DNA from: Marinimicrobium sp038419845
GTDB lineage: Bacteria; Pseudomonadota; Gammaproteobacteria; Pseudomonadales; Cellvibrionaceae
Direction of reading: 5' to 3'
Length of the DNA: 64,000 nt
Assembly (NCBI RefSeq): GCF_038419845.1
Contig: NZ_JBCAQT010000009.1
Span: 146,647 to 210,646 of the forward strand
This document shows positions 45,194-53,893 of this stretch, piece by piece. Below the pieces are notes generated by a model. It did no database searches, was not told the DNA's origin, and worked only from the letters and a program-made list of their open reading frames with translations. How positions within the stretch are numbered: position 1 is the first letter of the stretch; each line of letters opens with the position of its first letter. The position numbers and the translations under genes were made by a program.

Positions 45194-45339
45194 AAAACCT
45201 CCATAGAATTTTATTGATGACTGTTATGGTTTTTCACTTGCCTGACCGCGCAAGTGGGGAGGTTGGGATTGCATCAACAGCTGTTGTTATAGAATTCGCT
45301 GCTGGCGTCATGGAAACGCTTCGGGGGGAGTGGGGCAAG

Positions 45340-45387
45340 TTGAATACGTATGCAAATTATCGGATTTATGGCTGCATACGTATTCAA
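45340..45387 (-). promoter_or_regulatory. Inverted pair of ATACGTAT sites upstream of the amylase gene (candidate operator)
   Basis: TTGAATACGTATGCA (45340-45354) is repeated as its exact reverse complement at 45373-45387. Each arm contains the palindrome ATACGTAT, with centres 32 bp apart, about three helical turns. The pair lies ~150-195 bp before the amylase ATG. ATACGTAT-type palindromes resemble sites of LacI-family sugar repressors; which regulator binds here is not known. Confidence 0.6.
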
Positions 45388-45450
45388 TCGTATTGTCTTT
45401 TCAGGTTGTGACCCTTTGAGTTGACAGCAATCAGGGCCAGAGAAAAGCGG

Positions 45451-46083
45451 TTATTTCAACACCGCCTCCCGGGGCTGATCGCCGTGAAAGAGCGGATAGA
45501 TGCGGTTCAATGTTTCCTTGCGCCCGAGGCAGTAGGCGACGGCGCGTGCCACGTCCTGGCGGGAAATCCACTGGTCTTCCGGGTTTTCGGGCCAGACGGT
45601 GGTGAGTCGATCGGTGGCCGGATCGTCGGTCAGCCGGCCGGGGCGCAGAATGGTGTAGGGCATCTCGCTCAGAATCAGGTGATCGTCGGCCAGTTTTTTA
45701 CACACGGTATAATGCTTGATTTTCAGTGGGCCGGCGTCCGGGTCTTCCGCTCCTCGGGAGCTGACCATCACAAACTGTTCGATGCCCGACTCCTCGGCGG
45801 CATCCACCGCGTTGATGGCGCCCCACAGATCCACCAGAATGGTTTTGTCCGGCCCGGTGTTGGGGCCCGAGCCGGCGGTAAAGACCACGCGGTTACAGCC
45901 CTCCAGAGCGTGTTTGAACGGCTCTTCCAGATCCGCCATTACCGGGTCGGCCCCCAGGCGTCTGACCTGCTCGGCCTGCTCCGCGCTGCGCACCATGGCT
46001 TTGGGCGGCTCCCCGTTCTTGACCAGCTCCTGGATCAACAGTTGGCCGATCTGGCCGTGGGCTCCGATAATCAGGGTAGACAT
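45451..46083 (-). CDS. NAD(P)-binding oxidoreductase, atypical SDR (YwnB/YhfK-like)
   Basis: 210 residues. The Rossmann motif is LIIGAHGQIGQLL and the NmrA/atypical-SDR fold is evident (VVFTAGSGPNTGPDKT, MVSSRGAEDPD, YTILRPGRLTDDP). Members are small epimerase-like proteins of mostly unknown substrate. The gene stands alone between the amylase gene and the divergent fucP; no link to fucose use is visible. A AAGGAG-type Shine-Dalgarno precedes the ATG. Confidence 0.85.
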   Translation of the reverse strand: MSTLIIGAHGQIGQLLIQELVKNGEPPKAMVRSAEQAEQVRRLGADPVMADLEEPFKHALEGCNRVVFTAGSGPNTGPDKTILVDLWGAINAVDAAEESGIEQFVMVSSRGAEDPDAGPLKIKHYTVCKKLADDHLILSEMPYTILRPGRLTDDPATDRLTTVWPENPEDQWISRQDVARAVAYCLGRKETLNRIYPLFHGDQPREAVLK

Positions 46084-46221
46084 GAGAGGCTCCTTATCGA
46101 TGAAGGTGTGTTGAGATAGGGAATATTATCACTGAGGGATGGCGGTTGCAGACAACCCCGTCGCCGGGTCATCAGAGCGCGTCACAATTGGCGATTGTGC
46201 GGGCTCGAAACGGTCTGATGC

Positions 46222-46239
46222 GTATTTACAGGTAAATAC
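46222..46239 (+). promoter_or_regulatory. 18-bp palindrome upstream of fucP (candidate operator)
   Basis: GTATTTAC-AG-GTAAATAC is a palindrome whose two 8-bp arms are perfectly complementary, 78 bp before the fucP start. It is a likely repressor/activator site; the IclR-type regulator encoded in the cluster is the obvious candidate, but this is inference. Confidence 0.55.
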
Positions 46240-46316
46240 CGTTTTACATATAAACATAAGCTGTGGTATACAGTCACCGGTATGTCTCGCATCGAGAGCG
46301 AACATGGAGAAACCCA

Positions 46317-47606
46317 ATGAATAATAATCAACGTGATCGATCCCTCCTGCTGCCCCTGATTCTGGTGGTCAGTCTGTTTTTTCTCTGGGGGGTGGCCAAC
46401 AATCTCAATGATATTCTGATCGGTCAGTTCAAAAAAGCCTTCTCGCTGTCGGATTTCGCTTCGGGTCTGGTGCAGTCCGCATTCTATCTGGGGTATTTCT
46501 TCTTTGCCATTCCTGCGGCTCTGTTCATGAAGCGCCGGGGCTACAAGTCCGGGGTGGTGCTGGGGCTGCTGCTCTACGGGGTGGGAGCGCTCCTGTTTTA
46601 TCCGGCGGCGGAGGCGCAGGAGTACCGGTATTTTCTGTTTGCCCTGTTTGTGATCGCCAGTGGTCTGGCGTTTCTGGAAACCTCCGCCAATCCCCTGATC
46701 GTGGCCATGGGCAACCCGGAAACCGCCGAGCGCCGGCTCAACCTGGCTCAATCATTCAATCCGCTCGGGGCGATTTCCGGCGTGCTGATCGGTAAATTGT
46801 TCATTCTCTCCGGTGTGGAGCCCACGGCGGCAGAGTTGGCGGCCATGAGTGCGGCTGAGCTGGAGCAGTTTTACGCTGCGGAGAGTCGCGCCGTCCAGGG
46901 GCCCTATCTGGTGTTGGCGGGTGTGGTCCTGTTCTGGGCACTGATGGTCTGGCTGGTTCGCTTCCCCGCCGTGGCCACCCGCTCGGCGGGGGAGGCCATG
47001 TCCGTTGGTAGCTGGCAGGATTACGCCCGCCTGTTTCGCAACCGTTATTTCATGCTGGGCGTGATCACACAGTTTTTTTATGTGGGCGCGCAGGTGTGTA
47101 TCTGGAGCTTCATGATCCGCTACGGGCAGGCGGCATTGCCCGGCGCGGGTGAAAAAACGCTGGCCGACTTTCTGATCTGGTCGCTGGTGGGGTTCATGAT
47201 CGGGCGCTTTGTGGCCACTGCCCTGATGAGCAAAGTCAGGCCGGCCCGGTTGATGGCCTGGTATGCCTACGTGAATGTGGCGCTGTGTGCGGTGGCCATT
47301 GCCCTTCCCAACCTGGTCGGGCTGCTGGCACTGGCCGGCACCAGCTTTTTCATGTCACTGATGTTCCCCACGATTTTTGCCCTGAGCCTGCGCGGGTTGG
47401 GAGAGCAGACCAAGGCCGGCGCCTCCCTGCTGGTGATGGCCATTGTCGGCGGCGCGGCACTCACGGCATTGATGGGTGCGCTGTCGGACTGGACCTCGAT
47501 TCACGTTGCCGTGGTGGTGCCGCTGGTCTGTTTTGGCTTCATCGCGTTCTTTTCCCGCTTCAGTCTCAGGCGCGAGCGCGCGCAGGACGCCCTGAAGGAG
47601 GCCTGA
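46317..47606 (+). CDS. fucP: FucP-type sugar:H+ symporter (MFS)
   Basis: 429 residues from ATG at 46317, chosen because GGAGA lies upstream; an in-frame start at 46263 is less likely. Twelve transmembrane helices. Conserved FucP segments are LFFLWGVANNLNDILIGQFKK, SGLVQSAFYLGYFFFAIPA and FLETSANPLIVAMGNPE. It should import L-fucose or a related deoxy-sugar with protons. It opens a co-directional cluster: the amidohydrolase follows with a 1-nt gap. Confidence 0.92.
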   Translation: MNNNQRDRSLLLPLILVVSLFFLWGVANNLNDILIGQFKKAFSLSDFASGLVQSAFYLGYFFFAIPAALFMKRRGYKSGVVLGLLLYGVGALLFYPAAEAQEYRYFLFALFVIASGLAFLETSANPLIVAMGNPETAERRLNLAQSFNPLGAISGVLIGKLFILSGVEPTAAELAAMSAAELEQFYAAESRAVQGPYLVLAGVVLFWALMVWLVRFPAVATRSAGEAMSVGSWQDYARLFRNRYFMLGVITQFFYVGAQVCIWSFMIRYGQAALPGAGEKTLADFLIWSLVGFMIGRFVATALMSKVRPARLMAWYAYVNVALCAVAIALPNLVGLLALAGTSFFMSLMFPTIFALSLRGLGEQTKAGASLLVMAIVGGAALTALMGALSDWTSIHVAVVVPLVCFGFIAFFSRFSLRRERAQDALKEA

Positions 47607-47607
47607 C

Positions 47608-48444
47608 ATGACCACTATGGTGATTGATGCCCATCAGCATTGCTGGCAGCTTCAGCGCCCCGAGTGTCAGTGGCCCACACCGGAGCTGCCGGCATTGTAC
47701 CGGGACTTCGGTCCTGAAGACTGGCGCGCCCAGGCGCTGCCCCAGGGAGTGGCCGGTTCCGTGTTGGTGCAATCGCAGCCCGACGAGCGGGATACCGATT
47801 ACCTGCTGAGTCTGGCCGATCGGCATGACTGGATTCTGGGTGTGGTCGGCTGGGTGGATCTTAAAGCCGCCGATGCGCCCGAGCGCATTGCGGCTTTATC
47901 AGAACGGTCAAAACTGCGGGGCTTACGTCCGATGCTGCAGGCACTGGAGGATGATCACTGGATTGATGATCCGGCGCTGGATCCGGCCATTGCGGCGATG
48001 GTTGAAAACCGGCTGGTTTTTGATGCGCTGGTTTATACTCGGCATCTTCCCCCGCTGCGTCGGTTTGCCCGACGTCACGAGGCTTTGACCATTGTTCTGG
48101 ATCACGCCGCCAAACCGCCCATTGCCACGGGCGAGCGAAGAGCCTGGCAAAGGGAAATGCAGGCGCTGGCAGAGGCGCCCAATATTTACTGTAAACTGTC
48201 CGGATTGTTGACCGAAGCCGGCACGCAAAAAACCCTTGAGCATTTGCAGCCCTGGGTGGATGATCTACTCGCGTGGTTCGGACCCCAACGCCTGCTTTGG
48301 GGCAGCGACTGGCCGGTGGTCAACGCCGTGGCGGATTACGCCCATTGGAGCGAGCTGACCGGTCAGTTACTGGCGGCACTCACGGAGTCGGAACGCTCGG
48401 CGGTGTGGGGAGAAACGGCCCGGCGGGTCTATCGATTAAAGTAG
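47608..48444 (+). CDS. Amidohydrolase-family sugar lactonase (L-fuconolactonase-like)
   Basis: 278 residues. The metal-binding start is VIDAHQHCW (HxH), followed by PQGVAGSVLVQSQPDERDT, and the C-terminal Asp is in LLWGSDWPVVN. This matches COG3618-type lactonases, which in fucose and rhamnose pathways open sugar-1,5- or 1,4-lactones. It sits immediately after fucP. In context, L-fucono-lactone hydrolysis to L-fuconate is the best guess. Confidence 0.88.
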   Translation: MTTMVIDAHQHCWQLQRPECQWPTPELPALYRDFGPEDWRAQALPQGVAGSVLVQSQPDERDTDYLLSLADRHDWILGVVGWVDLKAADAPERIAALSERSKLRGLRPMLQALEDDHWIDDPALDPAIAAMVENRLVFDALVYTRHLPPLRRFARRHEALTIVLDHAAKPPIATGERRAWQREMQALAEAPNIYCKLSGLLTEAGTQKTLEHLQPWVDDLLAWFGPQRLLWGSDWPVVNAVADYAHWSELTGQLLAALTESERSAVWGETARRVYRLK

Positions 48445-48538
48445 TTGCGATTAGAGAAGTTGCGATTAAGGGTAGTCGCGAAAAAGTGGTCGCGCGTATG
48501 CAGTCATCATTATCGTCAAACCGGGAGCTGTGACAATT

Positions 48539-49330
48539 ATGGCAAAAGAACCAACGAAGGCGTCCTCCGATACGGAGGAGGGGGATCGCAAATACCGGGC
48601 GCCCGCACTGGAAAAAGGCCTGGATGTCCTGGAGCTGATGGCGGAGCAGGGAGCGCCCATGACCACCTCCCAGATTGCCAGTTCGCTCGGGCGCTCGGTG
48701 AGTGAGCTGTTCCGTATGGTGCTCACCCTGGAGCATCGGGGCTATATTGCCCAGGCCGATGCGGGCGAGGGTTACGAGCTGACCAATAAACTGTTTGCCC
48801 TGGGCATGGCCCAGACACCCACCCGAACATTACTGGATGCCGCTCTGCCGGTGATGAACGAGCTGGCGCGTCAGGTGGGCCAGTCCTGCCACCTGGTGGT
48901 GCCCTCCGGGGATCAGGTGGTCGTGGTCGCCCGCATCGAAAGCCCCTCGGATGTGGGGTTTGCGGTCCGGGTGGGTTATCGTCGCCGGATCATCGAGTCG
49001 GCGTCAGGACTGCTGCTCTACGGCTGCCGGAGTGAGGCTGAAAAAGCGGTGTGGAAGCCCCGAATCGCCGCGCCGGAGGAGGCCGATCGCCTCAAGCGGT
49101 TTATCGAAGAGTCAGAGCAGGCGGTGGCGCAGGGCTATGTGCGTCGACCCAGTGATTTTGTCGATGGTGTGACCGATCTGTGCGTTCCCATTTTTGGCGC
49201 CCAAGGGGCCACGGCGGTTTTGATTGTCCCCTTCATCATGTCCAAGCTGCTGCCCTGTTCGCCCGAGGAGGTCATCGATGCGCTGTTGGCGTCGTCTGCC
49301 CGGATCAGCGCTCAGCTGAGCAGCGACTGA
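48539..49330 (+). CDS. IclR-family transcriptional regulator
   Basis: 263 residues from ATG at 48539; a GTG at 48530 is too close to the GGGAG Shine-Dalgarno. The HTH is near the N-terminus (MTTSQIASSLGRSVSELFRMVLTLEHRGYI) and the C-terminal effector domain is typical (VARIESPSDVGFAVRVGYRR, TDLCVPIFGAQG). Effectors of this family are often sugar-acid metabolites. Placed within the cluster, it probably controls it. Confidence 0.93.
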   Translation: MAKEPTKASSDTEEGDRKYRAPALEKGLDVLELMAEQGAPMTTSQIASSLGRSVSELFRMVLTLEHRGYIAQADAGEGYELTNKLFALGMAQTPTRTLLDAALPVMNELARQVGQSCHLVVPSGDQVVVVARIESPSDVGFAVRVGYRRRIIESASGLLLYGCRSEAEKAVWKPRIAAPEEADRLKRFIEESEQAVAQGYVRRPSDFVDGVTDLCVPIFGAQGATAVLIVPFIMSKLLPCSPEEVIDALLASSARISAQLSSD

Positions 49331-49629
49331 TCGCCGTCATCAGTGCAGACCCTATCAATTTCATGTCCTTCCTGATTGAGTCATTTACGCCGCCCGGGTC
49401 CGATTGATCCGGGCGGCGACGGCCCTCTGGCCGTGACCTTGCCCTTCCAGTAAAACCATCGTATTCAGTCCCGATCAACCGCTGGTTGACAACGGGCCGC
49501 TTGTTGAGGAATCCGCCGATTGCCGGGTAACGACGGGCCTTTGAGTAAAAAAGGGTTGACACAAGCGGCGTTTTTAATTTTACTGACGATGAAATTTTCA
49601 ATTATAAAAATCAAAATAGAGGGTGATTC
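49331..49629. other. Intergenic region with a likely promoter for the dehydrogenase operon
   Basis: 299 bp, AT-rich toward the right. TTGACA (49556-49561) with a TTTACT box 17 bp later (49579-49584) is a good sigma-70 pair. A short near-palindrome, TGAAATTTTCA (49590-49600), overlaps the start-site region and could be an operator. The left half shows nothing else. Confidence 0.55.
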
Positions 49630-50694
49630 TTGACAGATCAGGCACAAAACCATCGCCAGACTCGCCCACTGGGGCGCAGCGACGTGCGGCTTTCGCGGCT
49701 GGGCTTTGGCGCGGCGCCGATTGGCAACCTCTATCGCGCCTGCCCGGAAGCGGAGGCGCTGGGTGCGGTGGAGGCGGCCCGCTCAGCGGGTATTGCCTAT
49801 TTTGATACCGCGCCTCACTACGGCTTCGGATTGAGTGAGCGCCGGCTCGGCCAGGGGCTGGCCGGCGCTGATCAGGCCGTGGTGTCCACCAAGGTGGGCC
49901 GGCGGCTGGAAGCCATTGATCCGATGGATGCCGCCGGCACCCGTCACGGCTTTGCCGATGCGCCCGCACTCGAGCCGGTGTTCGATTACACCTACGAGGG
50001 CGTCATGCGCTCGTTCGAGGCCAGCCTGGAGCGGCTGGGACGCGGCTCGGTGGATATTCTCTGGGCCCACGATCTGGGCGAGGTGACACACGGGCGCGAG
50101 GACTCCAAGCGGTGGCAGGAATTCATGTCGGGTGGATACCCGGCGATGGCGGAGCTGCGCGAAGCCGGTGTGGTCAAGGCTATCGGGCTGGGTGCCAACG
50201 AGTGGCAGGTCTGTGCCCGGGCGCTGTCGGAAGGGGAATTTGACGGCTTTTTACTGGCCGGGCGCTACACTCTGCTCGATCAGGGCGCTCTGGACGAGTT
50301 TCTGCCCCTTTGCGCCCGCCGGGGCGCCTCGGTGGTGCTGGGCGGCCCCTTCAACTCCGGGATTCTGGCCACCGGCGTCAAAGGCCCCGGCCCCCATCAC
50401 TACAACTACGAGCCGGCGCCGGCCGAGGTGATCGAGCGCGTCGGGCGGATCGAGCGGATCTGTGCCGAGCATCGCGTCCCAATGGCAGCGGCCGCGCTGC
50501 AGTTCCCCGCGGCTCACCCGCAGGTCGGCACGGTCCTGGCGGGGCTGGCAAGCGCGGCCGAGGTCACCCGGGCGGTGGAGCTGATGAACTGGCCTTTGCC
50601 AGCGGCGCTCTGGGAGACGCTGCGCGAGGCCGACCTGATTCACCCGGACGCCCCTGTTCCACATTCCAGTGAAGGAAGCCAGAAGAATGACTGA
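49630..50694 (+). CDS. Aldo/keto reductase, probable L-fucose (D-threo-aldose) 1-dehydrogenase
   Basis: 354 residues. The start is TTG at 49630, with AGAGGG upstream. AKR features are RLGFGAAPIGNLYRACPE, FDTAPHYGFGLSERRLG, STKVGRR and the catalytic-His region WAHDLGEV. The family of aldose dehydrogenases (D-threo-aldose/L-fucose/pyridoxal dehydrogenases) is the closest recognisable group. Between a lactonase and a dehydratase in one cluster, oxidation of L-fucose to its lactone is the natural role. It overlaps the SAF gene by 8 bp. Confidence 0.88.
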   Translation: MTDQAQNHRQTRPLGRSDVRLSRLGFGAAPIGNLYRACPEAEALGAVEAARSAGIAYFDTAPHYGFGLSERRLGQGLAGADQAVVSTKVGRRLEAIDPMDAAGTRHGFADAPALEPVFDYTYEGVMRSFEASLERLGRGSVDILWAHDLGEVTHGREDSKRWQEFMSGGYPAMAELREAGVVKAIGLGANEWQVCARALSEGEFDGFLLAGRYTLLDQGALDEFLPLCARRGASVVLGGPFNSGILATGVKGPGPHHYNYEPAPAEVIERVGRIERICAEHRVPMAAAALQFPAAHPQVGTVLAGLASAAEVTRAVELMNWPLPAALWETLREADLIHPDAPVPHSSEGSQKND

Positions 50695-51022
50695 TTCGCG
50701 TGCGGGAGCGTCCTCTGCGCCCGCCAAAGTCCTCCTGCTGCACCCGGACGACACCGTCCTGGTGTGCATTGATGGCATCGAAGCCGGTGATACGCTCTGG
50801 ATTGACGATCAACCCCTGACGGCCCCCGAGCCCTGCGCGGTAGGGCACAAGCTCGCCCGCCGCGCGCTGGCGCCGGGCGACAAGGTGCTCAAGTACGGCG
50901 CCCCCATCGGTTCCATGACGTCCGCTGCCGAAGCGGGCGAGCATGTCCATTCCCACAATATGAAAAGTGACTATCTGCGCAGTCACACTCGCCAGGATAC
51001 AGGAGGTCGGCCCCATGGTTGA
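50687..51022 (+). CDS. SAF-domain protein, N-terminal part of a UxaA-type dehydratase
   Basis: 111 residues. The SAF-like fold (LLHPDDTVLVCIDGIEAGD, AVGHKLARRALAPGDKVLKYG) with the final GEHVHSHNM is the N-terminal domain of altronate/galactarate dehydratases, here as a separate polypeptide. It overlaps the upstream aldose dehydrogenase and the downstream UxaA C-terminal gene, so the subunits are coupled. The histidines probably contribute to the active site with the next protein. Confidence 0.88.
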   Translation: MTDSRAGASSAPAKVLLLHPDDTVLVCIDGIEAGDTLWIDDQPLTAPEPCAVGHKLARRALAPGDKVLKYGAPIGSMTSAAEAGEHVHSHNMKSDYLRSHTRQDTGGRPHG

Positions 51023-52229
51023 CGTGTTTGATGCCTATGTTCGGGCGGATGGCCGCAAAGGCATCCGCAACGTGATTGTTGTCGCTTACCTGGTGGAGTG
51101 TGCGCACCATGTGAGCCGCAAAATCGTCAACGCCTGGGACGATCGGGAAGTGCATCTGATCGGCTTTCCGGGCTGTTTTCCCAATGATTACGCCTACCGG
51201 ATGATGAACGCGGTCTGCACCCATCCGAACGTGGGTGGCGTGCTGCTGGTCTCGCTCGGGTGCGAGAGCATGAACCGCGAACAGCTGTTGACCGACATCC
51301 GCGCCAGCGGTCGACCGGCCGAGCTGCTGGTGATTCAGGAGAGCGGGGGCACGGCGGCCACCATCCGGGCCGGCAGTGAATCGGTTGCGCGCCTGCGCGA
51401 GCAGGCCGACCGCGTTCCAAAGGCCCCGATGGGGATGGATGAACTGGTGGTGGGCACGATCTGCGGTGGCTCCGATGGCACCAGTGGTGTGACCGCCAAC
51501 CCCGCCGTGGGTCGCTGCTTTGACCGTCTGGTCCATGACGGAGCGACCTGCATTTTTGAAGAGACCGGCGAACTGATCGGGTGCGAACGGATCATGTCGG
51601 AGCGGGCGCTGACCCCCGAGCTGGGTCGGGCGATCGAAGACTGTGTGGCCAAGGCTGAGCGCTATTACCGGACCATGGGCTTTGGCAGTTTCGCCCCCGG
51701 CAATGCCGATGGCGGCCTGACCACGCTGGAAGAAAAATCCATGGGTGCCTACTCCAAGTCCGGCGCCTCCGCCATCAGCGGGTTGCTCAAACCCGGTGAT
51801 CAGGCCCCGGCGGGCGGCCTCTATCTGTTGGACGTGGTGCCCGATGGCGAACCCCGCTTTGGCTTTCCCAACATCTCCGACAACGCGGAAATTGTCGAGC
51901 TGATCGCCTGTGGTTGTCACCTGATACTGTTCACCACCGGGCGCGGCTCGGTGGTGGGCTCGGCGATTTCGCCGGTGATAAAAATCTGCGCCAACCCCGA
52001 CACCTATCGGCGCCTGTCCGAAGACATGGACATTGACGCCGGCCGCATTCTGAGTGGTGAGGCCGACCTGGATCAGGTGGGCGATGAAATTTTCGCCCGG
52101 GTGCGGGCGGTCGCGGCGGGTGAGCACAGCTGCTCGGAGGCACTGGGGCATCAGGAGTTCATTCTCACCTACAAAGCCTTTGAACCACTGGGCCCGGCCT
52201 GTCTGCCGGTGCGACAACTCGCAGGATAA
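51015..52229 (+). CDS. UxaA-family dehydratase, large (C-terminal) subunit
   Basis: 404 residues from ATG at 51015, with AGGAGG 8 nt upstream. It matches the C-terminal UxaA domain of altronate dehydratase: AYVRADGRKGIRNVIVVAYLVECAHHV, GFPGCFPNDYAY, SLGCESMN, GGSDGTSGVTANPAVG, and a C-terminal FTTGRGSVVGSAISPVIKICANP. Substrate specificity is not decided by sequence; in this cluster L-fuconate dehydration to 2-keto-3-deoxy-L-fuconate is expected. It replaces the enolase-superfamily enzyme used for this step in Xanthomonas. Confidence 0.9.
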   Translation: MVDVFDAYVRADGRKGIRNVIVVAYLVECAHHVSRKIVNAWDDREVHLIGFPGCFPNDYAYRMMNAVCTHPNVGGVLLVSLGCESMNREQLLTDIRASGRPAELLVIQESGGTAATIRAGSESVARLREQADRVPKAPMGMDELVVGTICGGSDGTSGVTANPAVGRCFDRLVHDGATCIFEETGELIGCERIMSERALTPELGRAIEDCVAKAERYYRTMGFGSFAPGNADGGLTTLEEKSMGAYSKSGASAISGLLKPGDQAPAGGLYLLDVVPDGEPRFGFPNISDNAEIVELIACGCHLILFTTGRGSVVGSAISPVIKICANPDTYRRLSEDMDIDAGRILSGEADLDQVGDEIFARVRAVAAGEHSCSEALGHQEFILTYKAFEPLGPACLPVRQLAG

Positions 52230-52236
52230 AAAGAAC

Positions 52237-52965
52237 ATGGGACGATTGGAGAACAAAACCGCCGTAGTGACCGCCGCCGCACAGGGCATTGGCCGGGCGA
52301 CGGCCGAAGCGTTCGTGCGGGAAGGCGCGCGTGTGATTGCGCTGGATATCAATGCGGACGCACTCAAGCCCCTTGATGGTTGCGAGACCCGGACACTGGA
52401 TGTGTGCGACCCCGACGCCATTCTGGCGCTCGCCGCCAACCTCGGCCCGATCGATGTTCTGTTCAACGGGGTGGGCTACGTGCACAGCGGCAGCATTCTC
52501 GACTGCGATGAAAGCGCCTGGGCACAGTCCCTGGAAATCAACGTGACCTCCATGTACCGGATGATGCGGGCTTTCATACCGGGTATGATTCAACGCGGGA
52601 GCGGGTCCATCATCAACATGTCTTCGGTGGCCAGCTCCATCAAAGGCGCGCCCAACCGCTTCGCCTACGGCACCACCAAGGCTGCTATCATCGGGCTGAC
52701 CAAGGCGGCGGCCGCTGACTTCATGCAGCAGGGCGTGCGCTGCAACGCCATTTGCCCGGGCACGGTGGATACGCCGTCGCTGGAAGAGCGGATCCGCGCC
52801 TCGGGCGATTACGACAGCGCGCGAGCGGCTTTCATCGCGCGCCAACCCATGGGCCGCCTGGGAAAACCGGAAGAGATTGCCCAGCTGGCGGTGTATCTGG
52901 CCAGTGACGAGTCGGCCTTTACCACCGGAACGGCTCAGGTCATCGACGGCGGTTGGAGCAACTGA
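52237..52965 (+). CDS. SDR dehydrogenase, probable 2-keto-3-deoxy-L-fuconate dehydrogenase
   Basis: 242 residues from ATG at 52237. The Rossmann motif is TAAAQGIGRATAEAF, the active-site Tyr144 and Lys148 are in YGTTKAA, and the C-terminal VIDGGWSN is typical. The cluster position after the dehydratase and before the FAH hydrolase is that of 2-keto-3-deoxy-L-fuconate 4-dehydrogenase in known fucose clusters. The specific substrate is inferred. Confidence 0.88.
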   Translation: MGRLENKTAVVTAAAQGIGRATAEAFVREGARVIALDINADALKPLDGCETRTLDVCDPDAILALAANLGPIDVLFNGVGYVHSGSILDCDESAWAQSLEINVTSMYRMMRAFIPGMIQRGSGSIINMSSVASSIKGAPNRFAYGTTKAAIIGLTKAAAADFMQQGVRCNAICPGTVDTPSLEERIRASGDYDSARAAFIARQPMGRLGKPEEIAQLAVYLASDESAFTTGTAQVIDGGWSN

Positions 52966-52996
52966 TTATTTTGAGAGACCGAGTGGGAGAGAGTGA

Positions 52997-53839
52997 GTGA
53001 AATTAATGCGTTTTGGAGCCCCCGGAAACGAACGTCCGGGGCTGATTGATTCAACCGGGCAGGTAAGGGACCTGTCGGGGATCATCGATGACCTCGCTGG
53101 CGAGGCGCTTTCGCCGGAGTCGCTGAAGAAATTGGCGAAGCTCGATACCGAAGCTCTGCCGGTGGTGGCCGATCCCGGCCGGATCGGCCCCTGTGTCAGC
53201 GGCACGGGCAAATTCATCTGTATTGGCCTGAATTACGCCGACCACGCCGCTGAGACCGGCGCCAGGATACCCGCCGAGCCGGTCATGTTCATGAAAGCGA
53301 CCAGTGCCATCTGTGGCCCCAACGACGATCTGCTACGCCCCCGCGGGTCGGAAAAACTGGACTGGGAAGTGGAGCTGGGCATTGTCATCGGCAAGCCGGC
53401 CAGCTATGTGAGCGAGGCCGAGGCGACCGATCACATTGCCGGTTACTGCGTGGTGCACGATGTGTCCGAGCGCGGCTTCCAGTTGGAGCGCTGCGGCCAG
53501 TGGAGCAAGGGCAAGGGCTGCGATACCTTTGGTCCCGTCGGCCCCTGGCTGGTCACGCCGGATGAGGTCCCCGAACCCCGCAACCTGAATCTGCGCCTGA
53601 GCGTGAATGGTCGCGAGTACCAGAATGGCAGCACGCAGAAAATGGTGTATGGGCCGGCGTTTCTGGTGCACTACCTGAGCCAGTTCATGACCCTGCATCC
53701 GGGTGATATCATTTCCACCGGCACGCCGCCCGGCGTCGGCATGGGGCAGAAGCCGCCGGTCTACCTGCAGCCCGGGGATACCGTCACCCTGAGTGTCGAG
53801 GGGTTGGGTGAGCAGAGGCAGACGGTGGTGCAGGCTTGA
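52997..53839 (+). CDS. FAH-family hydrolase (2,4-diketo-3-deoxy-L-fuconate hydrolase-like)
   Basis: 280 residues. A GTG start at 52997 is used (an ATG at 53006 is the alternative). The fumarylacetoacetase fold has metal-site segments SEKLDWEVELGIVIG and GFQLERCGQWSKGKG(C), with STGTPPGVGMGQKP. In the Xanthomonas route this enzyme cleaves 2,4-diketo-3-deoxy-L-fuconate to pyruvate and L-lactate, the exit of the pathway. It is the last catabolic enzyme gene of the cluster. Confidence 0.9.
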   Translation: MKLMRFGAPGNERPGLIDSTGQVRDLSGIIDDLAGEALSPESLKKLAKLDTEALPVVADPGRIGPCVSGTGKFICIGLNYADHAAETGARIPAEPVMFMKATSAICGPNDDLLRPRGSEKLDWEVELGIVIGKPASYVSEAEATDHIAGYCVVHDVSERGFQLERCGQWSKGKGCDTFGPVGPWLVTPDEVPEPRNLNLRLSVNGREYQNGSTQKMVYGPAFLVHYLSQFMTLHPGDIISTGTPPGVGMGQKPPVYLQPGDTVTLSVEGLGEQRQTVVQA

Positions 53840-53893
53840 TCACACATGAAAGCACATGCGTGAAAATTCAAATAACTTTTGAAGGACTTCTCA

